Shown here piece after piece: positions 36,107 through 44,727 of a stretch of DNA of 60,057 nt. Below the pieces are notes generated by a model that did not search any database, was not told the DNA's origin, and worked only from the letters and a program-made list of their open reading frames with translations. The stretch comes from Planctomycetota bacterium (GTDB taxonomy: Bacteria > Planctomycetota > SZUA-567 > H5-PLA8): contig JAKLKQ010000041.1 in the NCBI GenBank assembly GCA_023150555.1, positions 1-60,057 of the forward strand. Direction: 5' to 3'. The position numbers and the translations under genes are program-made. Position 1 is the first letter of the stretch; each line of letters starts with the position of its first letter.

Positions 36107-36503
36107 GCGTGCGCTCCGTTTTTCGTTCCGCCCGTGTTCAGCCGAAGCATGATAGGGCTTCGATTCGAAGCATCAAGCTCACCCGCCACGCCACAGGGTG
36201 CGTTCGACGGGGCCTTCGAAGCGGTCTTCGGCCGGACTTCAAGCGGACTCAGGCCGGTCCGAACCGCGATTTTTTCCGTTCACGTAAGTCCAAGAACGTG
36301 GTCCCATAAATCCACTGGTTGGGATTATGCACCTTGTGTCAACTGCGATTAGTTCGATACAAATCGACTTTTGTGACGAAACGTCATATTCGCGGCAAAA
36401 ACGCGCACGCCTTCGTCACATGCATGTCTTACGGCCGTCACAGGCGCGTCATACGCGTGTCACATGGTTGTTACACGAGTGTCACATGCGCCTGGTGCAA
36501 AAG
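36107..36503. other. Spacer upstream of gatB with phased direct repeats
   Basis: About 400 bases between the CNNM-type gene and gatB, both on the minus strand, so it serves as the gatB leader region and the 3' flank of the other gene. The part 36370-36491 is occupied by GTCACA-type motifs; the part nearest gatB (36107-36300) has no gene or clear hairpin. Confidence 0.5.
36415..36491. repeat. Seven tandem 11-bp GTCACA-type units
   Basis: Cutting every 11 bases gives gtcacatgcat, gtcttacggcc, gtcacaggcgc, gtcatacgcgt, gtcacatggtt, gttacacgagt, gtcacatgcgc. The first two bases are identical in all seven units, the core GTCACA or one change from it in six, and the last five bases vary. Another unit-like gtcatattcgc starts at 36383, one base off phase. 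On the gatB strand the core reads TGTGAC. The 11-bp spacing puts each core on the same DNA face, as for cooperative direct-repeat operators. Confidence 0.8.
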
Positions 36504-38048
36504 TCAGCGGCGTTCGGCGTGTTCTTCTTTGGCGGGCGATCCGGCTTCGCCGGACGTGGCGTTGCGCGCAGGCTCCGACGCGGTGCTCTGTCCGCCGCGC
36601 GCGGCCGGCGGCGGCGCGGGCGGCGGGGGTGTCGATGGCGGCAGGCCCGGGCTGGCCGGCAGGGCGCTCAGCGGCGTGCCGAGCGGCTGCTCGAGGTGTT
36701 CGGGCGTGACGGGCTTGAAGTGCTGCGTGGCGCCGGGCGGGACGCGCTTGACGGCGATCTGGCGCAAGCGGCGGCCTTCGCGCTTGACCACGCGCAGGGC
36801 GAGTTCGCCCAGGCGCACGCTGTCGCCTTCGCGCGGCAGGTGGCCGGCCAGGTGCAGCACCAGGCCGCCGACGGTGTCGAAGTCACCCTCGGGCATCTCG
36901 AGCGCGGGGAAGACCTCGTTGAACTCGTCCACGTTGGTCTTGGCGGCGATGAGGAACGTGCCGTCCTGGAGCTTCACGATCTTCTCGGGCTCGCGGTCCG
37001 TCTCGTCCTGGATCTCGCCGACGATCTCCTCGATGACGTCCTCGAGCGTCACCAGGCCGGCGGTGTCGCCGAATTCGTCGATGACGATCGCCATGTGGAT
37101 GCGGTGCAGCTGGAAAGCGCGCAGCAGCGAGCTGACCTTGCTGGTCTCCGGCACTTCCATGGGCTTCCGGACCAGGTCGGCGAGCTTGATGAGCTTGGGG
37201 TGATTGAGCGTGTAGACCAGGTCCTTCACGTAGACGATGCCGACGATGTTGTCCATGCTGCCCGAATAGACCGGCAGGCGGCTGTAGCCCGACTTGAAGG
37301 CCGTCTCCATCACGGCCTCGTGCCCCGCGCGCACGTCCAGCGCGACGATGTCCGGGCGCGGTACCATGATCTCCTTCACCTGCGTGTCGTGGAAGGCGAA
37401 GACGCGCTCGAGCATCATGCGCTCTTCCTTGGTCATCATCCCGGCCTTCTCGGACTCCTCGATGATCATGCCCAGCTCTTCTTCGCTGTGGACGCGCGCG
37501 TGCTTGGGCGGCGGCTTCAAGCCCAGCATGCGGATCAGCGCAAGCGAACTGCCGTTCAAGAGCCACGTCAGCGGCCAGAAGGCCCGGTGGAAGAACTTCA
37601 TCGGCCACGCCACCCACAACGAGGTGGCCTCCGGCGCCTGCAGCGCCAGCGTCTTGGGCATCAACTCGCCGATGACCACGTGCAGGAATGTGACCAGGAA
37701 GAACGCCACGCCGATCGCCAGCGTGTGGGCCGAGATCAACGCGCTCTTCTCGGGCATACCGAACCAGATGAAGCTCTGCTGAAACAGACTCGCGAAAGTG
37801 CGCTCGCCGATCCAGCCCAACCCCAGGCTGGCCAGCGTGATACCGACCTGGCAGGTGGACAGGTAGGCGTCGAGTTGGTCGAGGATCTCTTTGACGCGAA
37901 GCGCGCCGCGGCGGCCTTCGTTGATCAGCTCTTCGATCCGGGTCCGCCGAGTCCCGACGAGCGCGAACTCGGCAGTCACGAAGAGACCGTTTGCCAGCAG
38001 CAACAGTGCCGCAGCGAACAGATAGGATATACTTCCAGGGTCGTCCAT
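36504..38048 (-). CDS. CNNM/CorC-family (HlyC-type) membrane transporter with CBS pair
   Basis: 514 residues. DUF21 membrane domain with the start YLFAAALLLLANGLFVTAEF, the conserved TRIEELINEGRRGALRVKEI and LHVVIGELMPKTLALQ. Two CBS domains follow (EIMVPRPDIVALDVRAGHEA, SRLPVYSGSMDNIVGIVYVK; VSSLLRAFQLHRIHMAIVID with DEFGDTAGLVTLEDVIEEIV), then the CorC/HlyC C-terminal domain (FPALEMPEGDFDTVGGLVLH) and a long Pro/Ser-rich tail. The family includes Mg2+ exporters/transport regulators; the hemolysin name is historical. The tail of about 80 residues is longer than usual. Confidence 0.95.
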   Translation of the reverse strand: MDDPGSISYLFAAALLLLANGLFVTAEFALVGTRRTRIEELINEGRRGALRVKEILDQLDAYLSTCQVGITLASLGLGWIGERTFASLFQQSFIWFGMPEKSALISAHTLAIGVAFFLVTFLHVVIGELMPKTLALQAPEATSLWVAWPMKFFHRAFWPLTWLLNGSSLALIRMLGLKPPPKHARVHSEEELGMIIEESEKAGMMTKEERMMLERVFAFHDTQVKEIMVPRPDIVALDVRAGHEAVMETAFKSGYSRLPVYSGSMDNIVGIVYVKDLVYTLNHPKLIKLADLVRKPMEVPETSKVSSLLRAFQLHRIHMAIVIDEFGDTAGLVTLEDVIEEIVGEIQDETDREPEKIVKLQDGTFLIAAKTNVDEFNEVFPALEMPEGDFDTVGGLVLHLAGHLPREGDSVRLGELALRVVKREGRRLRQIAVKRVPPGATQHFKPVTPEHLEQPLGTPLSALPASPGLPPSTPPPPAPPPAARGGQSTASEPARNATSGEAGSPAKEEHAERR

Positions 38049-38349
38049 CAGCTAAGGTACAACCAAGTTCCTCGAGGATCCTCCGAAACCGTCAGGGTTT
38101 ACCCCCACATAAACTTTGTACCATGCCCTCCCCCGCCTCGCAATAATAGCCTCGCCGATCAGGCCCGCCGGGCCCCCAATGGCGTCAAAGTAGGCCCAAA
38201 ACGCGGCAAAGTATGCGTATATTCCCCTAATAAACATATTGCACATGTGCCTGGCAGGGGCTACTTTGACTGGCGCCGAAGCCCTTTTCCGCCGATAGTG
38301 GCAAGAGCGCCATCTGCCCGGATCCAGGAACTCCTTGCCAGGTAACGCC
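38049..38349. other. Divergent spacer with inverted and direct repeats
   Basis: About 300 bases between divergently transcribed CNNM-type and GT2 genes. A 10-bp inverted pair, gtcaaagtag (38184-38193) and ctactttgac (38261-38270), flanks a direct caaagta at 38207-38213 and the perfect palindrome gcacatgtgc (38241-38250). The stretch 38211-38240 is AT-rich (tatgcgtatattcccctaat) as expected of promoters. Confidence 0.45.
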
Positions 38350-39099
38350 ATGCCGAACGCCACGGACTCCAACGCGCCCGCCGTTTACCTCTCGCTGGTG
38401 GCCCCGGTCTACAACGAGAGAGAGTGCATCGAGGAGTTCCTGAAGGAGGCCGACGGCGTCCTGCAAGGACTCGGCAAGCCATACGAGATCGTCTGCGCCG
38501 ACGACGGCAGCAAGGACGGCTGCCGCGAGCTGATGGTGAGCCTGAAGGCCACCTACCCGGCCCTTCGGGTCGTAGGCCTGGAGGGCAACCACGGGCAGTC
38601 GGCGGCCTTCGATGCCGGAATCAAGGCCGCGCGCGGCGAGATCATCGTGCTCATCGACGCCGACCTGCAGAACGATCCCGCCGACATTCCCAAGCTGCTA
38701 GCCGCCCTGGAAGCCCCGGAGAAGCCCGCTTGCGCAGCCGGCCGCCGCGCCAACCGCCGGGACAACTTCGTGCGGCGGATTTCATCGAAGATCGCCAACG
38801 CCGTGCGCATCTGGTTGACGAACGACCCGATCCGCGACACCGGCTGCAGCCTGAAGGCCTTCCGCGCCGAGTACCTGAAGCGCGCGAAGCTCTTTAACGG
38901 CATGCACCGCTTCTTCACGACGCTGATCCGGATGGAGGGCGGCGCGATCGTCGAGGTGGACGTCAACCACCGCCCGCGCCCCCGGGGCACGCCCAAGTAC
39001 GGGCTGGGCCTGGGCCGCACGTTCCGCGCGCTGCGCGACGCGACGGCGGTGCGCTGGATGCGCCAGCGCTACTTGCTCTACAAGTCGAAAGAACTTTAG
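38350..39099 (+). CDS. Family 2 glycosyltransferase (polyprenyl-phosphate sugar synthase type)
   Basis: 249 residues from ATG 38350 (MPNATDSNAPAVYLSLVAPV), preceded by CAGGTAACGCC. GT-A fold landmarks: LVAPVYNERECIEEFL, ADDGSKDGC, LEGNHGQSAAFDAGIKAARG, and the DXD-type LIDADLQNDPADIP. The end carries HRPRPRGTPKYGLGLGRTF, as in DPM1/GtrB/ArnC-like enzymes, but no C-terminal membrane helices. It probably charges a lipid carrier with a sugar. The next gene encodes a LAB_N membrane protein 1 base downstream, a pairing seen in envelope-glycan clusters. Confidence 0.92.
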   Translation: MPNATDSNAPAVYLSLVAPVYNERECIEEFLKEADGVLQGLGKPYEIVCADDGSKDGCRELMVSLKATYPALRVVGLEGNHGQSAAFDAGIKAARGEIIVLIDADLQNDPADIPKLLAALEAPEKPACAAGRRANRRDNFVRRISSKIANAVRIWLTNDPIRDTGCSLKAFRAEYLKRAKLFNGMHRFFTTLIRMEGGAIVEVDVNHRPRPRGTPKYGLGLGRTFRALRDATAVRWMRQRYLLYKSKEL

Positions 39100-39100
39100 A

Positions 39101-39754
39101 ATGAGCGACATGGCCGCCGAATCCGATTGCTCCTTCGCGCGTAAGCTGCTGCGCGGCGGCGCCGTGGCGCTGTTCGCCCTGGGCCTGGTGGCCTGCTTCG
39201 CGTGGGCCGGACTGGCCGAGTCCGACGGCGAAGAGGCCGTCGTGCCGGTCTCCACCACACCCGCGGAGAAGGTGACCATCACCAAGGGCGAGTACGAAAA
39301 ACTCAAGCGCGATGCCGACTTGTACCGCCAGCGCCACGCCCGCGAGGGCCTGGGTGACGTGATCTTCAGCTTCACGCTCTTCGGCATCGAGTTCAACCTG
39401 ACGTGGTGGAAGCTGATGGGCACGGTGGCGGCGCTGCTGTTCTCGGGGCGCTGGCTGGTGCAGATGTACTACTCGCGCAAGGCCGGCAAAGTCGTAATGC
39501 CGCGCCTGTACTGGGTGCTGAGCATTGTCGCGAGCTTCATGCTGCTGGCGTATTGGATTTTCAGCCCGCAGCGCGCGATGGTCGGCGTACTGCAGAACCT
39601 CTTCCCCGCGTTCGTGGCGGTCTACAATCTGTACCTGGACATCCGGTACCACCGCACCAACGGGACGGTGCCGGCCGACTCAAAAAAAAACTTGAGCCCG
39701 GCGGCTGAAGGCAAGGCGGGCGGCGCGAGCGTGGTGGCTTCGCCCGGCGCGTGA
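39101..39754 (+). CDS. Membrane protein with lipid-A biosynthesis N-terminal (LAB_N) domain
   Basis: 217 residues. After a first membrane segment (GGAVALFALGLVACFAWAGL) and a charged linker comes the LAB_N domain: LTWWKLMGTVAALLFSGRWL, VQMYYSRKAGKVVMPRLYWV, LSIVASFMLLAYWIFSPQRA and LFPAFVAVYNLYL. LAB_N is a small three-helix domain otherwise fused to lipid-A disaccharide synthase or found next to GT2 enzymes. It probably acts with the GT2 product in envelope glycolipid synthesis. The start overlaps the neighbourhood of the GT2 stop, implying co-translation. Confidence 0.85.
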   Translation: MSDMAAESDCSFARKLLRGGAVALFALGLVACFAWAGLAESDGEEAVVPVSTTPAEKVTITKGEYEKLKRDADLYRQRHAREGLGDVIFSFTLFGIEFNLTWWKLMGTVAALLFSGRWLVQMYYSRKAGKVVMPRLYWVLSIVASFMLLAYWIFSPQRAMVGVLQNLFPAFVAVYNLYLDIRYHRTNGTVPADSKKNLSPAAEGKAGGASVVASPGA

Positions 39755-39889
39755 ATCCGCGTCGGCGGGACATTTTTATTCCTCTTGGAATTAGGGCCGT
39801 CCCAAACATAATTCGTGTCCGTCCTGTAGAAACGGCCTGCACTAGACGTTGAACGCGCCCGCTCGACCAAGGAGCTGCTCGAAATCCTT

Positions 39890-40939
39890 ATGTCCGAAGA
39901 AGTCCTGGTCAACGTCGAGCATCTGCTCAAGACCTACGGCCCGCTGCGAGCCGTGGACGACCTGAGTTTCCAGGTTCGGCGCGGCGAGGTCGTGGGCCTG
40001 CTGGGCGTCAACGGCGCGGGCAAGTCCACGCTGATGAAGGTGCTGACGTGCTACCTGGTCGCCGACGGTGGCACGGCCAGCGTCTGCGGCAAGAGCATCG
40101 ACGACGATCCCGTCGCCGTGCGCCGCCACATCGGCTACCTGCCCGAGAACGCCCCGCTGTACACCGAGATGCTGGTGCGCGACTTCCTGCGCTTCGTCGC
40201 GAGCATCCGCGGCCTGAAGGGCGCGAAGCAGAAGGAGCGCATCGACTGGGCGGTGAAGGCGTGCGGCCTGGAGCCGAAGTACATGGCCACCATCCGCACC
40301 CTGTCGCGCGGCTACCGCCAGCGCGTCGGCATCGCGCAGGCTGTCCTCCACGACCCCGACCTGCTGATTCTCGACGAACCGACCAGCGGCCTGGACCCGA
40401 TCCAGATCATCGAGATCCGCCGCCTGATCATGGAGATCGGCAGGACGAAGACGGTCTTCTTCTCCACGCACATCATGCAGGAAGTCGAGGCCGTCTGCAG
40501 CCGCGCGCTGATCGTCGCCAAGGGCCGCCTGGTCGCCGACGGCTCGCCCACGGACTTGCGCGCGCGCGCCGCCGAGAAAGGCCGCCTGGTCGCGCGCCTG
40601 CGCGGCGTCCACGGCGGCGACGTCGAGCCCGCTCTTAAGGAGATGGAAGGCCTGGACCGTTTCGAGGTCCGCGCGCGTCCCGACCGCGGATTCACCGAGT
40701 GCGAGCTGCACGTGGCCGCCAACGGCCACCAGCCGCGCGTGGAGCGCGTCAATCAGGCGGGCGAACGATTCTTCGCGCTGGCCAAGGCCAAGGGCTGGAC
40801 GGTGCTGGAGCTGCACAGCGAGGGCGTGAGTTTGGAAGACGCGTTCCTGAAGGCCAGCGGGATCAAGCCCGCCGAGACGCCCGCTGCCGCCCCGGATGAA
40901 ACGCCGGCCGCGCCCGCCCCGCAGGGAGGAAATGCCTGA
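39890..40939 (+). CDS. ABC transporter ATP-binding protein (Gld-like, GldA type)
   Basis: 349 residues. Walker A GVNGAGKST (39-47), the Q-loop region IGYLPENAPLYTEM, the signature LSRGYRQRVG, Walker B LLILDEPTSGLDP and the His switch STHIMQEVE. The C-terminal extension (about 120 residues with a Pro/Ala-rich end) is common in this subfamily. It is the first gene of a four-gene operon with an ABC-2 permease, a GldG-like auxiliary protein and a DUF4340 protein. In Bacteroidetes the related gldA/F/G set supports gliding; elsewhere the exported substrate is unknown, so the gld names are not used as symbols. Confidence 0.95.
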   Translation: MSEEVLVNVEHLLKTYGPLRAVDDLSFQVRRGEVVGLLGVNGAGKSTLMKVLTCYLVADGGTASVCGKSIDDDPVAVRRHIGYLPENAPLYTEMLVRDFLRFVASIRGLKGAKQKERIDWAVKACGLEPKYMATIRTLSRGYRQRVGIAQAVLHDPDLLILDEPTSGLDPIQIIEIRRLIMEIGRTKTVFFSTHIMQEVEAVCSRALIVAKGRLVADGSPTDLRARAAEKGRLVARLRGVHGGDVEPALKEMEGLDRFEVRARPDRGFTECELHVAANGHQPRVERVNQAGERFFALAKAKGWTVLELHSEGVSLEDAFLKASGIKPAETPAAAPDETPAAPAPQGGNA

Positions 40940-40940
40940 C

Positions 40941-41690
40941 ATGGGTGTGACCTGGACGATCACGCGGCGCGAACTGGGCGCCTACTTCAGCACGCCCGTC
41001 GGCTACGTATTTGTGATATTCTTCCTGCTGATCTCCTGCTTCTTCTTCGTCTCAAACCTCTTCGTCGACGGCATCGCCGAGATGCGCACGTTCTTCGGCC
41101 TGCTGCCGATGCTGTACCTCTTCTTCGTGCCGGCCATCGCGATGCGGCTGTGGGCTGAGGAGCGCAAGCTCGGCACGCTGGAACTGCTGATGACGTTTCC
41201 AATCCGCACGTGGCAGGCGGTGCTGGCGAAGTTCCTGGCCGGGATGATCTTCCTGGGCGTCTCGCTGGCGCTGACGGCGCACCTGCCGCTGACGCTGCAG
41301 TTCTTCCTGCGGCCGGAGAACGCGCCGGGCCCGGACTGGGGCCCGATCCTGGGCGGGTATCTGGGAGCGCTGGCGCTGGGCATGGTCTACTTCTCGGCGG
41401 GCGCGTTCGCGTCGAGCCTGACCGGCGACCAGATCGTCGCGTTCGTCGCGGGCTTCTCGATCAACGCCGTGCTGTTCCTGCTCGCATACCCCCCGCTGTT
41501 GGGCTGGGTGAAGGACGCCAGCCCGGTCTCGGGCTCGGCGCTGGCGGCCGTCGTCGAACGCTTCGGCGTGCTGTACCACTACGACAGCGTCAGCCGCGGC
41601 GTGGTGGACAGCCGCGACATCGTCTACGCGCTGGCCGTGACGGGCTTCTTCCTGTTCCTGAACGTGCTGGTCATCGAGAGGCGCCGCTGA
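40941..41690 (+). CDS. ABC-2 type permease (GldF-like)
   Basis: 249 residues from ATG 40941, one base past the ATPase stop; GGAGG sits 11 bases upstream, whereas the closer ATG at 40932 is too near to it. Six hydrophobic segments are visible, among them TPVGYVFVIFFLLISCFFFV, FFGLLPMLYLFFVPAIAMRL, MIFLGVSLALTAHLPLTL and YALAVTGFFLFLNVLVIE. The element WAEERKLGTLELLMTFPIRT is typical of the family. It forms the channel for the ATPase upstream. Confidence 0.92.
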   Translation: MGVTWTITRRELGAYFSTPVGYVFVIFFLLISCFFFVSNLFVDGIAEMRTFFGLLPMLYLFFVPAIAMRLWAEERKLGTLELLMTFPIRTWQAVLAKFLAGMIFLGVSLALTAHLPLTLQFFLRPENAPGPDWGPILGGYLGALALGMVYFSAGAFASSLTGDQIVAFVAGFSINAVLFLLAYPPLLGWVKDASPVSGSALAAVVERFGVLYHYDSVSRGVVDSRDIVYALAVTGFFLFLNVLVIERRR

Positions 41691-41692
41691 GC

Positions 41693-43381
41693 ATGGCCGT
41701 CGACAAGAAGTCCCGCGATCTGCTGGCCCTGCTGAGCATCGTGCTCGCGTTCGGCATCGTCGTCTTCCTGAACCTCGTCGCCGAGAAGCGCTTCGCGCGC
41801 GTGGATCTGACGGCGGAGAAGGTCTACAGCCTGACCGGCAACTTCCAGAACATCCTCACGCGCCTGGCCCAGAACCCCGACAGCCCGCTGAAGGTGACAT
41901 ACTACTCGTCCGAAAACGGCCCCAGCGGCTTCCTGCAGTTGCGCCGCGACGTGCTGGACAAGCTGAAGGAAGTCGAGACCGCCGGCCATGGGCTGGTGCA
42001 GTTCGAGACCGTGAATCCGGCCTCGGACAAGGACGTTCGCGAGATGCTTATGAAGGAGGGCGCCTTCCGCAAGCTGAATGACCAGGTCCAGGACAAGCGC
42101 ACGCAGGAGACGGTCTTCAGCGCCGTGCGGATGATCTACCGCAACAAGCAGCCGGCCTGGATTCCTTGGCTGATTAACCCCGACGCCATCGAATACGAGA
42201 TGGGCGGCTCCATCATGAAGCTGACGCAGCAGGAGCAACCCATCGTCGCCATCAGCGTGCCGGAATCCGACGAGATGAAGCTGCCCAACCGTCCGCCGCC
42301 GCCGTGCGGCTACGAGGACGTCGTCACCGTCCTGCAGGGCCAGAACCTTTTCGACCTGCGCCGCATCGACTGGAACGCCCCGCTGCCGGCCAAGACCGCG
42401 CTGCTGGTGCTCTTCGCGCCGCAGAACCTGTCCGAACGCGCGCGCTACGAGATCACCCGGTACCTCGCCTCCGGCGGCCACGTCCTGCTGTTGGCCAGCT
42501 CGATCAAGGTGAAGGCCGAGTTCGGCATGAGTTTCGAGCACACCAAGACCGGCTTGGAAGACTATCTCGCCGGGCTGGGCCTTTCGTGGGACCAGGACTT
42601 CACCTGCGATACCTTCAACCTCGGGCTGCCGAGCATGCAGGGTTCGGGGGCCGACTACTTCGCGCTGCCCACCTTCGTGGCCATCAACGCCGAGAACGTG
42701 AGCCAGACGTCGCCCGTCACGCGCTACATGAACAACCTGATCATGCCGTTCCCCACCGCGCTGAAGATCGACCAAGAACAGGCCGCGAAGGCCGGCATCG
42801 AGATCGAGACGCTCGCCAAGACCTCCTCGCAGAGCTGGACCGAGACCTTCGACGAGAAGCTGAAGGTCGGCGAGATCGACTACAAGTCGCGCACCACGTT
42901 TGAAGATAAGAAGGCGCTCTTCTGCGAGCTCAAGGGCCGCTTCCCCTTCCCGTGGGACGGCAAGGCCCCGCCGCCGTTCGATCCGAAAAACCCGCAGGAG
43001 GAACCGGCCGTCGTGGTCGACTCCCAGCCCGGCGTGCTGATGGTCTGGTCCTGCCCCGACAGCCTGCACAACCGCCACCTGCGCAGCAACCTGCAGCAGT
43101 ACTTCGCGCCCAACGTGTACCTTTTCATGAACATCGCCGAGTACGCCAGCCTGGGTGAGGACCTGATCCGCATCCGCACCAAGAACCGCGACGTGCGCGC
43201 CATCCTGCGCCTGGAGAACGACAACACCACCCGCAACTTGGTGAAGGCCTTCCTGATCGCCTTCATGCCGATCGTCGTGGGCAGCTTTGCGCTCGGCTTC
43301 TGGTTCCTGCGCCGCAGCGCGCAGGTGCGGTACGAGCGGCGCTTCGCGGAGACCACGGGACCCTCGAGCTTCAGCGCATGA
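41693..43381 (+). CDS. GldG-like ABC transporter auxiliary protein
   Basis: 562 residues from ATG 41693. An N-terminal helix (DLLALLSIVLAFGIVVFLNL) leads to a large extracytoplasmic domain starting RFARVDLTAEKVYSLTGNFQ, the hallmark of this family, with LLVLFAPQNLSERARYEITR and YLASGGHVLLLASSIK later. A C-terminal helix (IAFMPIVVGSFALGFWFLRR) ends the protein. This auxiliary family (ABC_transp_aux) always accompanies the ABC-2 permease. Two bases separate it from the permease stop, and its own stop overlaps the next ATG. Confidence 0.92.
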   Translation: MAVDKKSRDLLALLSIVLAFGIVVFLNLVAEKRFARVDLTAEKVYSLTGNFQNILTRLAQNPDSPLKVTYYSSENGPSGFLQLRRDVLDKLKEVETAGHGLVQFETVNPASDKDVREMLMKEGAFRKLNDQVQDKRTQETVFSAVRMIYRNKQPAWIPWLINPDAIEYEMGGSIMKLTQQEQPIVAISVPESDEMKLPNRPPPPCGYEDVVTVLQGQNLFDLRRIDWNAPLPAKTALLVLFAPQNLSERARYEITRYLASGGHVLLLASSIKVKAEFGMSFEHTKTGLEDYLAGLGLSWDQDFTCDTFNLGLPSMQGSGADYFALPTFVAINAENVSQTSPVTRYMNNLIMPFPTALKIDQEQAAKAGIEIETLAKTSSQSWTETFDEKLKVGEIDYKSRTTFEDKKALFCELKGRFPFPWDGKAPPPFDPKNPQEEPAVVVDSQPGVLMVWSCPDSLHNRHLRSNLQQYFAPNVYLFMNIAEYASLGEDLIRIRTKNRDVRAILRLENDNTTRNLVKAFLIAFMPIVVGSFALGFWFLRRSAQVRYERRFAETTGPSSFSA

Positions 43382-44616
43382 AACCCAAGACCCTGCTCAT
43401 CCTCTTCGCGCTCCTCGCCGTCCTGGCAGGCCTGTACCTGCTGGTACCCGGAACGACGGTCGGAACCGGCGCCGGGAACAGGAAGTGGAAGCCCGGCAAG
43501 CGCCTTTTCCCGAACTACGCCAAGACCCGCGCGCGGGAGATCGTGCTGAGCAAGGGCGGCGTCACCGTGCGCCTGAAGAAGACCGGCCCCGAGATCTGGT
43601 CGGTGCTTCACGGCGGCGAGACCAGCGGTCAGCCCCGCCGGGTGCTGCGCGAACCCATGGACGAACTGCTGAAGACGCTCGCCGACGCCGCGCCTGTCGA
43701 AAGCCGAAAAGCCGAACTCTCGACCTTCGGTCTTGACGACGCGCACAAGACCACCCTGGAAGTCACCGGCGAAGACGGCAGCGTAATCGCCAAGGCCGAG
43801 ATCGGCGTGGCGCCGAGCTACGACAAGTGCTTCGCACGCGTGCCGGAATACGACGACGTGCTGGAGATCGACCAGAACCTTGAGGCTGCCTCCCTGCACA
43901 CCACGCGCGGCGAAGCGCGCGTGCTCGACGAGACCGTCTGGTACGACTTGCAGGTCCTGCGCTTCGAGCAGGAGGACGTGAAGGAAATCGTCATCGAGCG
44001 CCCCGGCAAGAAGGGCCCCGAGCGCATCCGGCTCGAGAAGACCGAGCCGCCTCCCCCGCCCGAGCCCGCGCCCGCGCCCGCGCCGCCGGGCGAAGCCGAG
44101 AAGAAGACCGAACCGCCCGTCTGGAAGATCGTCGAGCCCGCCGCCGACGCGGGCGAGGCCGATTTCGGCTCCGTCACGCGCGTCTTCGTCACCGCCGCGC
44201 ACCTGTATTCCAGCGGCTACGCCGACGACGTCCCGGAGGCCGAACGCGGCCTGGCCGAACCCCACGCCAAGCTCACCGTCAAGCTCGCGGACGGCACGAC
44301 CTACCGCCTGCTCTTCGGCAAGGCCGTCCCGTCGAAGACGGACAAGGACGACGGCTTCGCCGTCACGCAGGTGGAAGGCCACCCCGAGATCTGGAAGATC
44401 GCCTACTACAACTACGCCAGCATGACCCTGGGCGCCGACGACCTGCGCAAGAAGGCCACCACCGAGGCCGCCACGCCCAAGAACGACGGCGCGAAGACCG
44501 AACAGCCCAAGAAGACCGAGAAGACGGAAAAGACCGCAGCGCCTCCGAAGGTCGAACTGCCCGACCCGCCCCCGCCGGAGAAGGTCTACCGCCTGCCCGA
44601 ACGCGGCGCGAAGTAA
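43378..44616 (+). CDS. DUF4340 protein of the Gld-like ABC operon
   Basis: 412 residues; ATG overlaps the previous stop (ATGA, 43378-43381). A signal-anchor (LLILFALLAVLAGLYLLVPG) is followed by repeated DUF4340-type beta segments: LFPNYAKTRAREIVLSKGGV, RLKKTGPEIWSVLHGG, LSTFGLDDAHKTTLEVTGED and AEIGVAPSYDKCFARVPEYD. A Pro/Glu-rich stretch interrupts the middle. DUF4340 proteins accompany GldG in many phyla and are presumed to sit in the periplasm at the transporter. Confidence 0.9.
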   Translation: MKPKTLLILFALLAVLAGLYLLVPGTTVGTGAGNRKWKPGKRLFPNYAKTRAREIVLSKGGVTVRLKKTGPEIWSVLHGGETSGQPRRVLREPMDELLKTLADAAPVESRKAELSTFGLDDAHKTTLEVTGEDGSVIAKAEIGVAPSYDKCFARVPEYDDVLEIDQNLEAASLHTTRGEARVLDETVWYDLQVLRFEQEDVKEIVIERPGKKGPERIRLEKTEPPPPPEPAPAPAPPGEAEKKTEPPVWKIVEPAADAGEADFGSVTRVFVTAAHLYSSGYADDVPEAERGLAEPHAKLTVKLADGTTYRLLFGKAVPSKTDKDDGFAVTQVEGHPEIWKIAYYNYASMTLGADDLRKKATTEAATPKNDGAKTEQPKKTEKTEKTAAPPKVELPDPPPPEKVYRLPERGAK

Positions 44617-44727
44617 GCGAAGTAGAAGTAGACGCTGTGCCGCCGAGGATGGATAGTGAATGGGCCGTGCCGCGCGTTGGCGGCTTGCCGCCGCGCCTAA
44701 CCGCTCCATTCCGCAGGGGAGTCCTAG

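Noticed and set aside
36415..36491. Reading the 11-bp array as a CRISPR array
   Set aside because: Units are 11 bp with no separate spacers, and no cas gene is near.
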